Source: Verrucomicrobiota bacterium
GTDB taxonomy: Bacteria; Verrucomicrobiota; Kiritimatiellia; JAAZAB01
DNA length: 37,871 bases
Direction: 5' to 3'
Assembly: GCA_018898455.1 (NCBI GenBank)
Contig: JAHIJO010000045.1
Location: forward strand, 1 to 37,871
Numbering within the stretch: the first letter of the stretch is position 1; every line of letters begins with the position of its first letter. Of the stretch, positions 9,601 to 15,234 are shown one piece after another. The position numbers were made by a program, and so were the translations under genes. The notes beneath the pieces were generated by a model. The model made no database searches. It was not told the origin of the DNA and worked only from the letters and a program-made list of their open reading frames with translations.

Positions 9601-9991
9601 TGAAGCGGACGGCTACTGGTACATCCGGACCGTATCCGGCAGTACGATTGCCTGGGCGACCTGGTGGGGGAGCGAGGGTTACCAGGCGGTGCCGGGGGAT
9701 TACGACGGCGACGGCGCGTCGGATATGGCGGTCTATAACCAGTCCACCGGTTACTGGTTCATCCAGTCGGTGTCCGGCCAGCGGATTGCCTGGGCTGAAT
9801 ATTGGGGCTCGCCTGACTACGTGCCGGTGCCGGGGGATTACAACGGCGACGGTATCTATGATCTGGCTGTTTATCACGAATCCAGCGGCTTGTGGTATAT
9901 CCGGACCCTGGCGGGTGTTACCATCCTCTTCGGTGAAAGCTGGGGCGCCCCGGGATATAAGCCGGTTAGTATGATCATACCGCAGCAATGA
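3668..9991 (+). CDS. Giant exported multi-domain repeat protein (DUF7948-SBBP-PQQ-FN3-FG-GAP)
   Basis: A 2107-residue protein. The chosen start (ATG 3668) follows GGGGGG at 3656-3661; an in-frame GTG at 3635 is the alternative. Residues 1-36 form a signal peptide (Arg-rich start, hydrophobic core, SGWGA-like cleavage region). Approximate order after that: DUF7948-like N domain (50-285, VPFVENRGQ); seven SBBP-type repeats (STYLGGTGNDV ... VAGYTESTNFP) to ~750; PQQ-like propeller repeats (IVYVGT, SPVIG) to ~1110; six FN3-like modules to ~1675 (YYYWV strands); a CARDB-like module (to ~1815); then six FG-GAP-like repeats of ~47 residues (GDYNGDGxxDLAVY) to the end. No membrane anchor or sorting signal is seen. 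A role as a surface or secreted adhesin-like protein is inferred. The adjacent secretion genes make it a possible client. Residues ~98-122 come from an inserted repeat. Confidence 0.85.
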   Translation: MRGFFSRRWRSERRQWMAWGAGILMLFMGASGWGAESGGAGNPKQALWNQAGSLHVPFVENRGQISDPQVRFYARTFGGTVYVLQSGDVVYALPGRGPTQRSEGGEQKSESGIENQKIPIKNYTGLAVLKESFGAGRRQAPMGDRPLDAAINSFLGADPACWQAKLPTFEQVSLGEVIAGIQLTLRAHGNSVEKIFTVTPGGDPLQIRVSLEGSEGLAVNERGELEAATALGIVRFSAPVAWQTDAAGRDVPVAIAYAVDDDAFGFAIGAYDPGRPLMIDPLLSSTFVGGRGSDYVFAVAVESSTSNIIVAGATASVNFPTKIAYQPTLRGGMDVFISKFDYRMTNLIASTYLGGTGNDVASAMAIDTNLNIFVAGYTESTNFPLALNTYSGSRDGFVVKLDSSLIPSVSAYLGGSGTDAVNAIAVSPAGYVVYAAGYTESSDFPIAPGGGYYTNYNETGDGFVARFDSSLAREASTFLGGSGQDAVSAMAISVNTNAVGAGTNVFVAGYTWSTNFPRSLTNTLYTNSAYTNLGGQCDAFVSRFNSGLTNLDGCTYLGGTNQDFATAICLDIRTNVYVAGYTYSTNFPVSAGAAQGALAGNADAFIASLSHGLTNRIAATYLGGSAAEQANGMAIGYNITPGVTNILIVGTTASANFPVTANATYGTRGGGEDAFIAVLTTPLTNRYAVTYLGGAGNDRGMAAAFVGSNDSVVAAGYTASSDFPISDATYSTRYNLGAYDGFVSRLASTLTYGTKKWHVQAANSVYSSPCMGPDGTIYAGTDESPDGLYAINQDGATKWQFPAVQTYPVSSPMIGTNGIVYIGSYPAASSNLYVYAVDATNGTVVYSNNWASPVAMCMVMDNEGYLYAGSGAYSPLRFIKFNPDLTTNRVMVAARQSWSSPALGTNNDLYFGVTYMSTSAPSFYCLNTLTGVTNAFIIDGGANFQSSPAIGSNGSIIVGNTLNHVFNINPNGTTNWVWTTTGPVNGSPVIGTNGIVYVGTDNNLFYAFNSLNGTTQWIWNLSGPIENAAAIGADGTVYVGAGTYLFSLNPVTGTTNWSFSLSQTCRSSSPLIGMDGTIYIGSKTTDNKLYAIYGPTPPEMNAPWPKFHHDMMNSGRMGLDHRPSAPVNVVATRGIGIYTNSVMVTWSAVPYATVYEIYRSTTNLSSGAPKIASTSRTNYLDNINVIRGQMYFYWIKAKAPLGISGFSVSDVGGTLPEPPTGIYATKGEGGYTNSILITWDEAVGATGYQVWRSESSGTNTALPVGYPVTNRYEDAAIVRGLRYYYWVITTNMVGLSGFSSNGVYGGTPPLAPPVFSAGKGDSPAYLPVTWTAPTGATAYVVYSNVVDNVGSAGVVTNIVASPFNHYGLMPCRHYYYWLRATNEFGISGYTESDWGWRALAPPSSVSASDGNYTAKISVSWVVGNTNLQETTAHLVYRSSTNDTSTAVACVELAYTGATMTNYDDIEIVRGPVYYYWVRARNSYGTSDWSQVDSGGTVPLPPTAVIASDGNIGKITVDWTASSFAATYDIYRSPDTTTNNASRIGTVSGSVTSYDDTTAAPGVIYYFWVRSVSPYGSSVFSGSDFGWRDLAPPLAVSAGDGELTNCVVITWSTSVGASAYEVWRNAETNSAGAMKLVNNVATNVYQDTAAIAGVVYYYWVKAKTDYITSGFSSPDSGYRAIGKVDIGVTDFVLLPTVLAAGGHPDAVSFRIENYGNEVMTAPNYWVMSDFYLSANQIFGDGDDVWIGAYSNSVPLSVRTSAGIVLTGTTRQFLTIPDLPLGRYYAFIHVRHCLPSAWNDPVPANNTALRIGQTITINNTASTTTVLNDYNGDGLADLAVYNEGDGRWYVRTVEGARIVYGASWGEPGYQPVVGDYDDNGSSDLAVYHEASGYWFIRSVSGALIAWRQWWGAPGYKPVPGDYNGDRQSDFAVYHEADGLWYVSSLAGETIAWAEWWGAPGYQAVPGDYDADGKFDFAVYHEADGYWYIRTVSGSTIAWATWWGSEGYQAVPGDYDGDGASDMAVYNQSTGYWFIQSVSGQRIAWAEYWGSPDYVPVPGDYNGDGIYDLAVYHESSGLWYIRTLAGVTILFGESWGAPGYKPVSMIIPQQ
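3963..4035 (+). repeat. In-frame repeat insertion within the giant gene
   Basis: CTCAGAGATCAGAGG (3963-3977) is identical, in reverse complement, to part of the right end of the four-helix-bundle cassette (20184-20202). It is followed by AGTCAGAATC and an A-rich run. The segment encodes a polar Q/S/E/K-rich stretch that interrupts the DUF7948-like domain after VVYALPG without breaking the frame. Confidence 0.55.
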
Positions 9992-10002
9992 AAATGATGG
10001 TG

Positions 10003-10097
10003 CCACGTCAGCGCTGAAGGCGCTAAGTGGCCACCACGCCTAAGCGTGGTGAACTTGCTTGCCACGCGGTTCGCGTGGCCGCTTTGCGGCGACGTGG
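10003..10097. repeat. Palindromic TTCCACGTCG-family element, copy A
   Basis: It begins CCACGTC and ends GACGTGG. Internally it has three hairpins: AGCGC/GGCGC-type, CCACCACGC/GCGTGGTG, and CCACGCG/CGCGTGG. It starts 11 bases after the giant gene's stop. It shares module order with copies at 11218, 14523 and 16724. Confidence 0.65.
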
Positions 10098-10131
10098 AAA
10101 GCTGGGGCGCGCTGGGATATAAGCCGGTGAG
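10094..10131 (+). repeat. Duplicated 3' end of the giant gene
   Basis: This stretch repeats 9933-9969 with few differences (shared GAAAGCTGGGGCGC and GGATATAAGCCGGT). Translated, it reads ESWGALGYKPVS against ESWGAPGYKPVS at the protein end. It is either a remnant of a further FG-GAP-like repeat cut off by the palindromic element or a duplication made when that element arrived. Confidence 0.65.
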
Positions 10132-10234
10132 CCATGAGCCGTCTGTCCTGAGCGGAGCGATGGTAAATTCGAAGCACGAAATACGGAATAATGTAAAAAT
10201 TCCAATAACGAATGACACAAACAGGTTTCTATTC

Positions 10235-11191
10235 ATGAACCTGAACTATAAATCATCAGCCTTGTCACGGCGCGTCCCGCGCCGCGCCTTCACCCTCGTC
10301 GAACTAATGGTGGTGCTGGCGATTATTGCCATGCTGGCGGGCTTGCTCGCCACCTATATCAGCGACGTCCGCGAGCGCGCGCGGACCACCTATTGCCGGA
10401 ACAACCTGCGCCAATTCGGCGTCGCCATTGGGAAATATATGGCCGATCACCAAGGCTATTTCATTTCGCCGGGTTCCGCTGCCGGTTTTAAGGGAACAAC
10501 CGGATTGATGGTGGAAGGAGGCGGGGGGAATGTCTGGGGTGATTCCGATGGGTTAATGGGTTCTTTTTCACTCGTTCAAGATACGATGGGCATGCGTGGC
10601 ACAGCGGGATCCGAGCTTGGCGGCGTTTCACAGGATAGTTGGAACGGTTTCATCAATGATTATGTCCGTTCCAGTACCTCGGTAAAAGATGTGCCATTTT
10701 GCCCCGAGGTTGAGTTGAGCATTTTTAAGACCAATTCGTCCAACTTCAAAGGATTGTCTCTCGATGATATGTACGGGTACAGGCTGGATACTGTCGGCAA
10801 TGCGACAACGTATGCTATTAACGGCAACGCTATCTATCAAAATCAGTCCAATCTGAAAAACTCCAGGTTTGCATTCATTGACTGGAATGCCGTGGAGGGG
10901 TGGCTGACCGCACCCGGGGGTGGCGCGTTAACCATTACGTATGGAACCTCGATCTGGTACATGGCCAAGGAGGAAACGGGGGGGGCGGTAAGAGAAACAA
11001 TCTATAAGAATGCCGGCGCCGGGTCAGCCCACCCGCTAAAGAGCGGTCCCAGCTACCTGACCGAAATCGGCTATCATCATCGGAGCGGCACTAATCGTTT
11101 TGCCAATTATGTGGCCATAGACGGGCATGTCGGCTCGATCGCCTCGAACGCCCCCGAGGCGGAATTCCGCCAGCTGTTCCTGGGATATTGA
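10235..11191 (+). CDS. Prepilin-type N-terminal domain protein, DUF1559-like
   Basis: 318 residues with a short basic leader ending RRA and then FTLVELMVVLAIIAML. This is the class III signal cleaved by prepilin peptidase; F is residue 19, with the +5 Glu present. The N-methylated hydrophobic helix is followed by ARTTYCRNNLRQFGVAIGKY, typical of the PVC pseudopilin/DUF1559 type, and a C-terminal NYVAIDGHVGSI resembling the H-x-DGHV tail. The frame runs open upstream to 10046, but that part is repeat-derived, so ATG 10235 is preferred. It opens the run of pseudopilin genes. Function within the pilus-like machine is inferred. Confidence 0.8.
   Translation: MNLNYKSSALSRRVPRRAFTLVELMVVLAIIAMLAGLLATYISDVRERARTTYCRNNLRQFGVAIGKYMADHQGYFISPGSAAGFKGTTGLMVEGGGGNVWGDSDGLMGSFSLVQDTMGMRGTAGSELGGVSQDSWNGFINDYVRSSTSVKDVPFCPEVELSIFKTNSSNFKGLSLDDMYGYRLDTVGNATTYAINGNAIYQNQSNLKNSRFAFIDWNAVEGWLTAPGGGALTITYGTSIWYMAKEETGGAVRETIYKNAGAGSAHPLKSGPSYLTEIGYHHRSGTNRFANYVAIDGHVGSIASNAPEAEFRQLFLGY
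10269..10288. repeat. Palindrome ending at prepilin cleavage codon (gene 10235)
   Basis: GGCGCG (10269-10274) and CGCGCC (10283-10288) form a perfect inverted repeat. Its last base is the last base of the Ala codon before the +1 Phe. Confidence 0.5.
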
Positions 11192-11217
11192 TTGGCTTGA
11201 TATGTTGCGGAATGTTC

Positions 11218-11273
11218 TTCCACGTCGGCGCTTGGCGCCAAGTGGCCACCACGCCTGTGGCGTGGTAAACTTG
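11218..11273. repeat. Palindromic TTCCACGTCG-family element, copy B
   Basis: It carries TTCCACGTCGGCGC-TTGG-CGCCAAGTGG and CCACCACGCC-TGT-GGCGTGGT, then AAACTTG. The right-hand terminal repeat found in copy D is missing. It lies just after the first prepilin-like gene. Confidence 0.65.
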
Positions 11274-11327
11274 AGCCTGTTCGAAAAGGATATAGTCTCA
11301 AGAAGGCTGTTGAAAAACAGTGCCTGA

Positions 11328-11440
11328 TGTCATTCAGAGCGAACCTGCCCGCAGTGCTACAGCGTTGCAGGCGGGGCGAAGAATCTCTGCATAGAGGGTT
11401 ATGGCCTTTTTTGAGATCCTTCACTTCGTTCAGGATGACA
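11328..11440. repeat. 113-bp MITE-like element, TGTCATTC...GGATGACA
   Basis: The ends TGTCATTCAGAGCGAA and TTCGTTCAGGATGACA are imperfect inverted repeats. Inside, GCGAAGAATCTC faces GAGATCCTTCAC. It has no coding capacity. This end sequence resembles a palindrome seen scattered in many bacterial genomes (recall). Nested inside, at 11344-11376, is the CCTGCCCGCAGTGCT palindrome that recurs at 16507 and 24721. The gap 11192-11483 is thus almost wholly repeat DNA. Confidence 0.65.
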
Positions 11441-11483
11441 GAAAAATTACCTCGCGGGCTTAATGTCGCCGGATGTGAGCAGT

Positions 11484-12305
11484 ATGAACCATAAACGCCA
11501 AATCTTGAACGAACAACGACCCGGCTCCGCTGGAGGCTCCCGGCTTCGCCATGGCGCTTCGCCGCGGCAAGTCGCCGTGGCAAGCGAACGCAGGACAATA
11601 GCCGCGCCCCGCGCGGCTTTCACCCTCATCGAACTTCTCGTGGTGATGCTGATCATTGTCATCCTGGCGGGGATTACCATTTCAGTGTCCAAGTATGCCA
11701 GCTGGCGCGCGCGCAAGGCCATGGCTGATATCGAGCTCCAGAAAATCAGGGCCGCCCTGGATGAATACCGGGCGGTATATGGCGAGTATCCTATTGTGGG
11801 AGATGGCAACGTCATTCCGGGAAGCGAAAATCATTATCCGAAATACTGGCCGACGAATCCGGACACGAGCAATAACGTGCCGGTGGTTTTTCGTTATGTA
11901 GATCTGGTGAACACGGCTCAGACTATTTTTGTTGACGGTAATTTTGTAACGGTCAATACAAATACCGAAGGCATGCCGGGGGTGGAATATCTTCCCCTTG
12001 GAACCAAAGTGCGCGTGGATTATCGCCTGACCTATGCCTTGAAAATGCGGCCGGAATCGGAAGGTCGCGCGCCATTCAAGGATTTTCCGATGTTTACCGT
12101 ATGTAGCATGGTGTATAAAAACATCAATGTAGCGTGGGAGCGTGATGTATTAGATTATAAAGGTCAATGGATCGGGAGATATATAATGGGCGATCCTGTG
12201 AATCGGAATTTGGCCGTCAATCCGCTTTCCCGCTGCCAGTGGCATTACACGAGCAGTAACGGCACGACGTACACCCTGACCGACGGATCTGACCGGGGCT
12301 GGTAG
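11484..12305 (+). CDS. GspG-like pseudopilin 1
   Basis: 273 residues from ATG 11484 (SD-like GGATGTGAG upstream); ATG 11463 in the same frame is the alternative. A long repeat-derived leader ends APRAA and is followed by FTLIELLVVMLIIVILAGIT, the prepilin-peptidase substrate and membrane helix. Downstream, IRAALDEYRAVYGEYPI is the hallmark of the major pseudopilin GspG. At 273 residues it is longer than a classical GspG (~140), as usual for PVC versions. It is followed after 10 bases by a second GspG-like gene. It presumably assembles in the periplasmic pseudopilus. Confidence 0.8.
   Translation: MNHKRQILNEQRPGSAGGSRLRHGASPRQVAVASERRTIAAPRAAFTLIELLVVMLIIVILAGITISVSKYASWRARKAMADIELQKIRAALDEYRAVYGEYPIVGDGNVIPGSENHYPKYWPTNPDTSNNVPVVFRYVDLVNTAQTIFVDGNFVTVNTNTEGMPGVEYLPLGTKVRVDYRLTYALKMRPESEGRAPFKDFPMFTVCSMVYKNINVAWERDVLDYKGQWIGRYIMGDPVNRNLAVNPLSRCQWHYTSSNGTTYTLTDGSDRGW
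11600..11618. repeat. Palindrome ending at prepilin cleavage codon (gene 11484)
   Basis: AGCCGCGC and GCGCGGCT are perfect 8-bp arms around CCC. The right arm ends on the last base of the Ala(-1) codon. Confidence 0.75.
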
Positions 12306-12315
12306 CCGAAAGAAC

Positions 12316-12957
12316 ATGGAACGCATAAACAATGATGAAGCTGTGAAAGTGATGCAACAAGATAGACAGCAGTTGATTAAAGTTCTTCGTTCTTGGTTCT
12401 TCGTTCGAAAAACGACGAATGACCCGGCTCTGCCAGAGCGCTCCCGTCTCCGCCAGGGCGAGTCGCCGCGGCGAGCGAACGAAGAACCGGCCGCGCCCCG
12501 CGCGGCCTTCACCATCATCGAGCTGTTGATTGTGATTTCCATCATTGCCATCCTGATCGGCTTCGCCCTGCCGTCTTTTCTGGGCACCAAGGATACCGCT
12601 CGCAGGCGGCAAGCCGTCGTCACCGCCAAGCACCTCGAGCTTGCCTTCAGCGAGTATTGCAACCAGAACCAGTTCTGGCCGAATGGCGGCGTCGGCGGAG
12701 ATGTCAAGGGTGATATCCTGAAAGCGCTGACCGGCTACAACGGCGTCGTATATTTCGAAATCGGGACCAATACGGCCGACACGTTCAAGGATCCCTGGGG
12801 TGGATATTATAAGGTCAGCTTCGACGCCAATTTCGATAACAAGGTGACCCCGGCTGAAGGGGCGCCCCCCGGCATCACTGTCAGCAAGAGCGTCATCGTG
12901 TGGTCGGTAGCCACGTCGGCTTCCGGACTCGTTGTCACCAACAAGAGCTGGGAATGA
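12316..12957 (+). CDS. GspG-like pseudopilin 2
   Basis: 213 residues. The first 64 residues are a long leader made of repeat DNA (KVLRSWFFVRK, then PERSRLRQGESPRRANEEP), ending RAA before FTIIELLIVISIIAILIGFA. The post-helix region shows LELAFSEYCNQNQFWPNGG and FKDPWGGYYKVSF, which are the GspG pattern including the DPWG-Y motif. ATG 12316 is the only sensible upstream start, although such a long leader is unusual and a downstream non-ATG start is possible. It lies 10 bases after the preceding pseudopilin gene, probably co-transcribed. Confidence 0.8.
   Translation: MERINNDEAVKVMQQDRQQLIKVLRSWFFVRKTTNDPALPERSRLRQGESPRRANEEPAAPRAAFTIIELLIVISIIAILIGFALPSFLGTKDTARRRQAVVTAKHLELAFSEYCNQNQFWPNGGVGGDVKGDILKALTGYNGVVYFEIGTNTADTFKDPWGGYYKVSFDANFDNKVTPAEGAPPGITVSKSVIVWSVATSASGLVVTNKSWE
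12395..12488. repeat. Inverted repeat bracketing a leader segment
   Basis: GGTTCTTCGTTCG (12395-12407) and CGAACGAAGAACC (12476-12488) are a perfect 13-bp inverted pair. They enclose a CCCGGCTCTGCCAGAGCGCT palindrome that recurs near 11520 and 15295. The whole lies inside the leader of the GspG-like gene and abuts the cleavage-site palindrome. Confidence 0.7.
12489..12507. repeat. Palindrome ending at prepilin cleavage codon (gene 12316)
   Basis: GGCCGCGC and GCGCGGCC are perfect arms around CCC. The TTC codon for +1 Phe (residue 65) begins at 12508. Confidence 0.8.
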
Positions 12958-13038
12958 TCGGAAAGAAAACGGAGTTGAAGAAAGTTCTTTGTTCGTCGTT
13001 CGTCGTTGGAGAACGGAACCTGAGGGCGATCGGCACTA

Positions 13039-13066
13039 GGTAGCGTCGGCTTGATGCCGACGATCT
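13039..13066 (+). repeat. Dispersed hairpin repeat (GTAGCG family), copy 3
   Basis: GGTAGCGTCGGC and GCCGACGATCT flank a short loop. It is the same sequence as the reverse complement of 3421-3448 apart from the loop. It lies in the 250-base gap between two GspG-like genes, which holds no gene. Confidence 0.6.
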
Positions 13067-13209
13067 TCTTTTCCCGCTGGCGTCAACCTGAAGCATGTGA
13101 GCCGCGTCGAAGGTCGATAGGGGAGTGGCGGGATCGTGAACGGTATGACAGAACGGGGCAGGCATTGTGGACGATTATTCGGTAGGCTGGGATGGGGAGA
13201 TCGGCAGCG

Positions 13210-13827
13210 ATGAACGAAGAACGAAGAACGAAGAACGAAGAACAGGCCGCGCTTCACGCGGCCTTCACCTTGATTGAACTGCTGATCGTTATCCTGGTGA
13301 TCGCGATCCTGGCGGCCATGCTGTTTCCGGTAATCCTGAAAGCTAAAACGTGGGCCAAGGAGAAACAGGCGGCGATCGAGGTCAAGAACATTGATATTGC
13401 CATCCGGGCGTACCGTTCCGTGTACGGCAAATGGCCCGGTCAGACCCCGTCCGCCATTGACACCTGTTACGTGGCGGATAATTCTTCCGTTATCACGGCG
13501 CTGATCACCAATCCCCGGCGCATGGTGTTTCTCCAATTCCAGAAATCCTCGATTTGCACCAATACGGGTTCCTACCTGGACCCCTGGCGTCATCCGTATG
13601 TTATTGTCATGGATTATTCATGTGACAACCAAGTGAGGTTCAACACCGGCGGGGTGATCCTTACCAATCTAAACACCAGAGTGACGACGAACACCATGGA
13701 TTTTCTCGCCGAATTTCCCGTGGGGGTTATATCATGGGGCGACCGGGATGACCCTTTAAACGTTGCCCAGGCAAACTTTATGGACATGGACCTGTGTTCC
13801 TGGCAGATGGCGCCAATGACGAAATAG
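13210..13827 (+). CDS. GspG-like pseudopilin 3
   Basis: 205 residues from ATG 13210, preceded by GGGGAG (13194-13199); ATG 13192 in frame is the alternative. The leader MNEERRTKNEEQAALHAA is read from a run of GAAGAAC repeats. It is followed by FTLIELLIVILVIAILAAML. The body has IDIAIRAYRSVYGKWPGQTP and YLDPWRHPYVIVMDYSCDNQ, again the GspG arrangement (helix, 'YxxxYGxWP', DPW-Y). It is the last of three GspG-like paralogues before the minor pseudopilin set. The three differ too much to be recent copies. Confidence 0.8.
   Translation: MNEERRTKNEEQAALHAAFTLIELLIVILVIAILAAMLFPVILKAKTWAKEKQAAIEVKNIDIAIRAYRSVYGKWPGQTPSAIDTCYVADNSSVITALITNPRRMVFLQFQKSSICTNTGSYLDPWRHPYVIVMDYSCDNQVRFNTGGVILTNLNTRVTTNTMDFLAEFPVGVISWGDRDDPLNVAQANFMDMDLCSWQMAPMTK
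13245..13263. repeat. Palindrome ending at prepilin cleavage codon (gene 13210)
   Basis: GGCCGCG and CGCGGCC are perfect arms around CTTCA. The +1 Phe codon starts at 13264. Confidence 0.8.
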
Positions 13828-13932
13828 ACATAAAACAGGGTTGAAGAGAGTTCGTCGTTCCTGGCTCTTCGTTGGGGAGAATGTTGAAATGAGATCTAAG
13901 GATAATCTTCATTCCATCTGTAACGAAGAACG

Positions 13933-14030
13933 CCACGTCGCCAAGCAAGTGGCAGGCCACGTCGCCAAGCAAGTGGCAGGCCACGTCGCCAAGCAAGTGG
14001 CAGGCCACGTCGCCAAGCGCCGACGTGGAA
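13933..14030 (-). repeat. Three tandem 24-bp repeats plus partial copy, copy C
   Basis: Three perfect 24-bp units (13933-13956, 13957-13980, 13981-14004) each start CCACGTCGCC and end GTGGCAGG. A partial unit then leads into CGCCGACGTGGAA. The same 24-mer occurs three times, reverse-complemented, at 16780-16851. A frame stays open through the array (it would encode HVAKQVAG repeats). It ends five bases before ATG 14036, and its terminal GGAAG may be the ribosome-binding site of the GspH-like gene. Confidence 0.85.
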
Positions 14031-14035
14031 GAACA

Positions 14036-14485
14036 ATGAACCAAGAACACGGAGTTACCCTGATCGAACTGATGATGGTCATGGTGATCATGGCGATCGT
14101 CCTCTCGATTTCCGTGCCGGCCTTTAACAGCATTGGGCGCGGGTCCGATATGCGCGGCGCCGTCAGCGGTGTCCGCTCCACGCTGGCCCAGTCCCGCCAG
14201 TGGGCCATCACCCACCGGGAACAGACCACGTTTCAGTGCGTAAGATCAATGAACTCGACCAACCCGGACAGCTATTTTGTCACCAATGCCTTTGGTCTTT
14301 TTCTCCAGGCTACCAGCACGCTTCCGCTCAGTGTGCGGTTTCAGAGCGATGTTGGGGTGACGTTCAAGACCGATGGGTCCCTGGCCAGCGGCCCGGCCGC
14401 GGTCGATATTTCTCTGGTCAGTAGTAATGCGCCTGGCAAAGAAATCCAGATCACGGGATTGACCGGGGGGATAAGGGTTCAGTGA
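14036..14485 (+). CDS. GspH/FimT-like minor pseudopilin
   Basis: 149 residues from ATG 14036, chosen because it gives a short classical leader MNQEHG and has GGAAG five bases upstream. The frame is open back to TTG 13841 through 24-bp repeats. VTLIELMMVMVIMAIVLSIS follows a canonical Gly(-1). MRGAVSGVRSTLAQSRQWAI and THREQTTFQ are typical of GspH/FimT, which start the pseudopilus tip with GspI, J and K. It could equally be scored as a Verru_Chthon cassette protein D-type member. Its stop overlaps the GTG start of the next gene by four bases, indicating an operon. Confidence 0.8.
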   Translation: MNQEHGVTLIELMMVMVIMAIVLSISVPAFNSIGRGSDMRGAVSGVRSTLAQSRQWAITHREQTTFQCVRSMNSTNPDSYFVTNAFGLFLQATSTLPLSVRFQSDVGVTFKTDGSLASGPAAVDISLVSSNAPGKEIQITGLTGGIRVQ

Positions 14486-15063
14486 GCGATAAGAATAAAA
14501 AGTTAGGGAATGTTCTTTGTTCTTCCACGTCGGCGCCTGGCGCCAAGTGGCCACCACGCCTGTGGCGGGGCGACGTGGAAGAACGAAGAACGAAGGCCGC
14601 GTATCGCGCGGCCTTCAGTCTGATCGAGGTGGCCCTGGCGCTGATGGTCGTGTCCGTGGGCATCCTCTCGGTTCTGAGTCTGTTTCCCATGGGGCTGGAC
14701 CAGAATGCGCGGGCCATCACCGATAGTCATGCCGGGCTCTTCGCCGACGAGGTCATGAGCGGTTTGCGCGCCTATGCCGAGACCAACTGGGGTGGATTGA
14801 ATGAAACTGTCTCGTTTCCCGTGGCCGCAAAAGGCAATTTTCAGGGAATGCCTTGGACGGAGTTCAATGGCACCAATATTGACGTAAATATCTATACCAA
14901 TCTTGGCGGCGACATCGTGGACCATGCGTTCCGGTTCCGGCTTGCGCTGGCAAGCAATGGCAACATTAAGGTGGCCACCCTGTGGGTCTGGGGCGGGGAA
15001 TTCGGCGCCACCAGCGCCCCCAGCATCTTTTACGAGGAATTTTTTAATTATAAACCACGGTAG
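14482..15063 (+). CDS. GspI-like minor pseudopilin (Verru_Chthon protein B-like)
   Basis: 193 residues starting at GTG 14482, overlapping the previous stop. Residues 1-44 form a leader largely encoded by a palindromic element (14523-14580) and ending YRAA. Then comes FSLIEVALALMVVSVGILSV and LSLFPMGLDQNARAITDSHA. The SLIEVALAL...LFPxGL pattern fits GspI/PilV and especially the verrucomicrobial Verru_Chthon cassette protein B group (recalled family). Position between H-like and J-like genes supports GspI. Because the leader is repeat-derived, a later start cannot be excluded. Confidence 0.75.
   Translation: MSDKNKKLGNVLCSSTSAPGAKWPPRLWRGDVEERRTKAAYRAAFSLIEVALALMVVSVGILSVLSLFPMGLDQNARAITDSHAGLFADEVMSGLRAYAETNWGGLNETVSFPVAAKGNFQGMPWTEFNGTNIDVNIYTNLGGDIVDHAFRFRLALASNGNIKVATLWVWGGEFGATSAPSIFYEEFFNYKPR
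14523..14580. repeat. Palindromic TTCCACGTCG element, complete copy D
   Basis: A 58-bp unit with perfect 10-bp terminal inverted repeats, TTCCACGTCG (14523-14532) and CGACGTGGAA (14571-14580). Two internal hairpins are CGCC-type arms around TTGG-like loops and CCACGCC/GGCG. It lies in-frame inside the leader of the GspI-like gene. It looks like the most complete single copy of the family. Confidence 0.75.
14595..14613. repeat. Palindrome ending at prepilin cleavage codon (gene 14482)
   Basis: GGCCGCG and CGCGGCC are perfect arms around TATCG. The +1 Phe codon starts at 14614. Confidence 0.8.
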
Positions 15064-15083
15064 GCGAAAAACATTGCGGATGA

Positions 15084-15160
15084 TAATCGCGCGCCAGCGC
15101 GCATCCTACATGAGATTGGTCGCGCATGTAGGAAGGCCGCTTGCGGCCGATGATTTCTTC
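15084..15160. repeat. Inverted-repeat element between GspI- and GspJ-like genes
   Basis: CCTACATG (15105-15112) and CATGTAGG (15125-15132) form the core. They are flanked by GCGCGC.AGCGCGC on the left and GGCCGCTTGCGGCC on the right, with AATCG/CGATGATT-like outer ends. It is non-coding and fills much of the 171-base gap. Confidence 0.5.
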
Positions 15161-15234
15161 GGATGACTGAATAGATACATTCGAGTTTTAGACTCGGAAT
15201 ATTTTCTCGCAAAGGCGCAAGGCTCGCAAAGGTA

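Noticed and set aside
9240-9974. Second plus-strand frame within the FG-GAP repeats
   Set aside because: It is periodic only because the underlying repeats are; the main frame encodes the recognisable motif.
3668-9991. Diversity-generating retroelement target in the repetitive protein
   Set aside because: No reverse transcriptase or template/variable repeat pair is visible in the window.
10046-10234. N-terminal extension of the first prepilin-like gene
   Set aside because: The 63 extra codons come from the palindromic element and the duplicated tail of the upstream gene; ATG 10235 gives a normal leader.
13933-14030. CRISPR-like array
   Set aside because: The 24-bp units are directly adjacent, with no spacers, and there are no cas genes.
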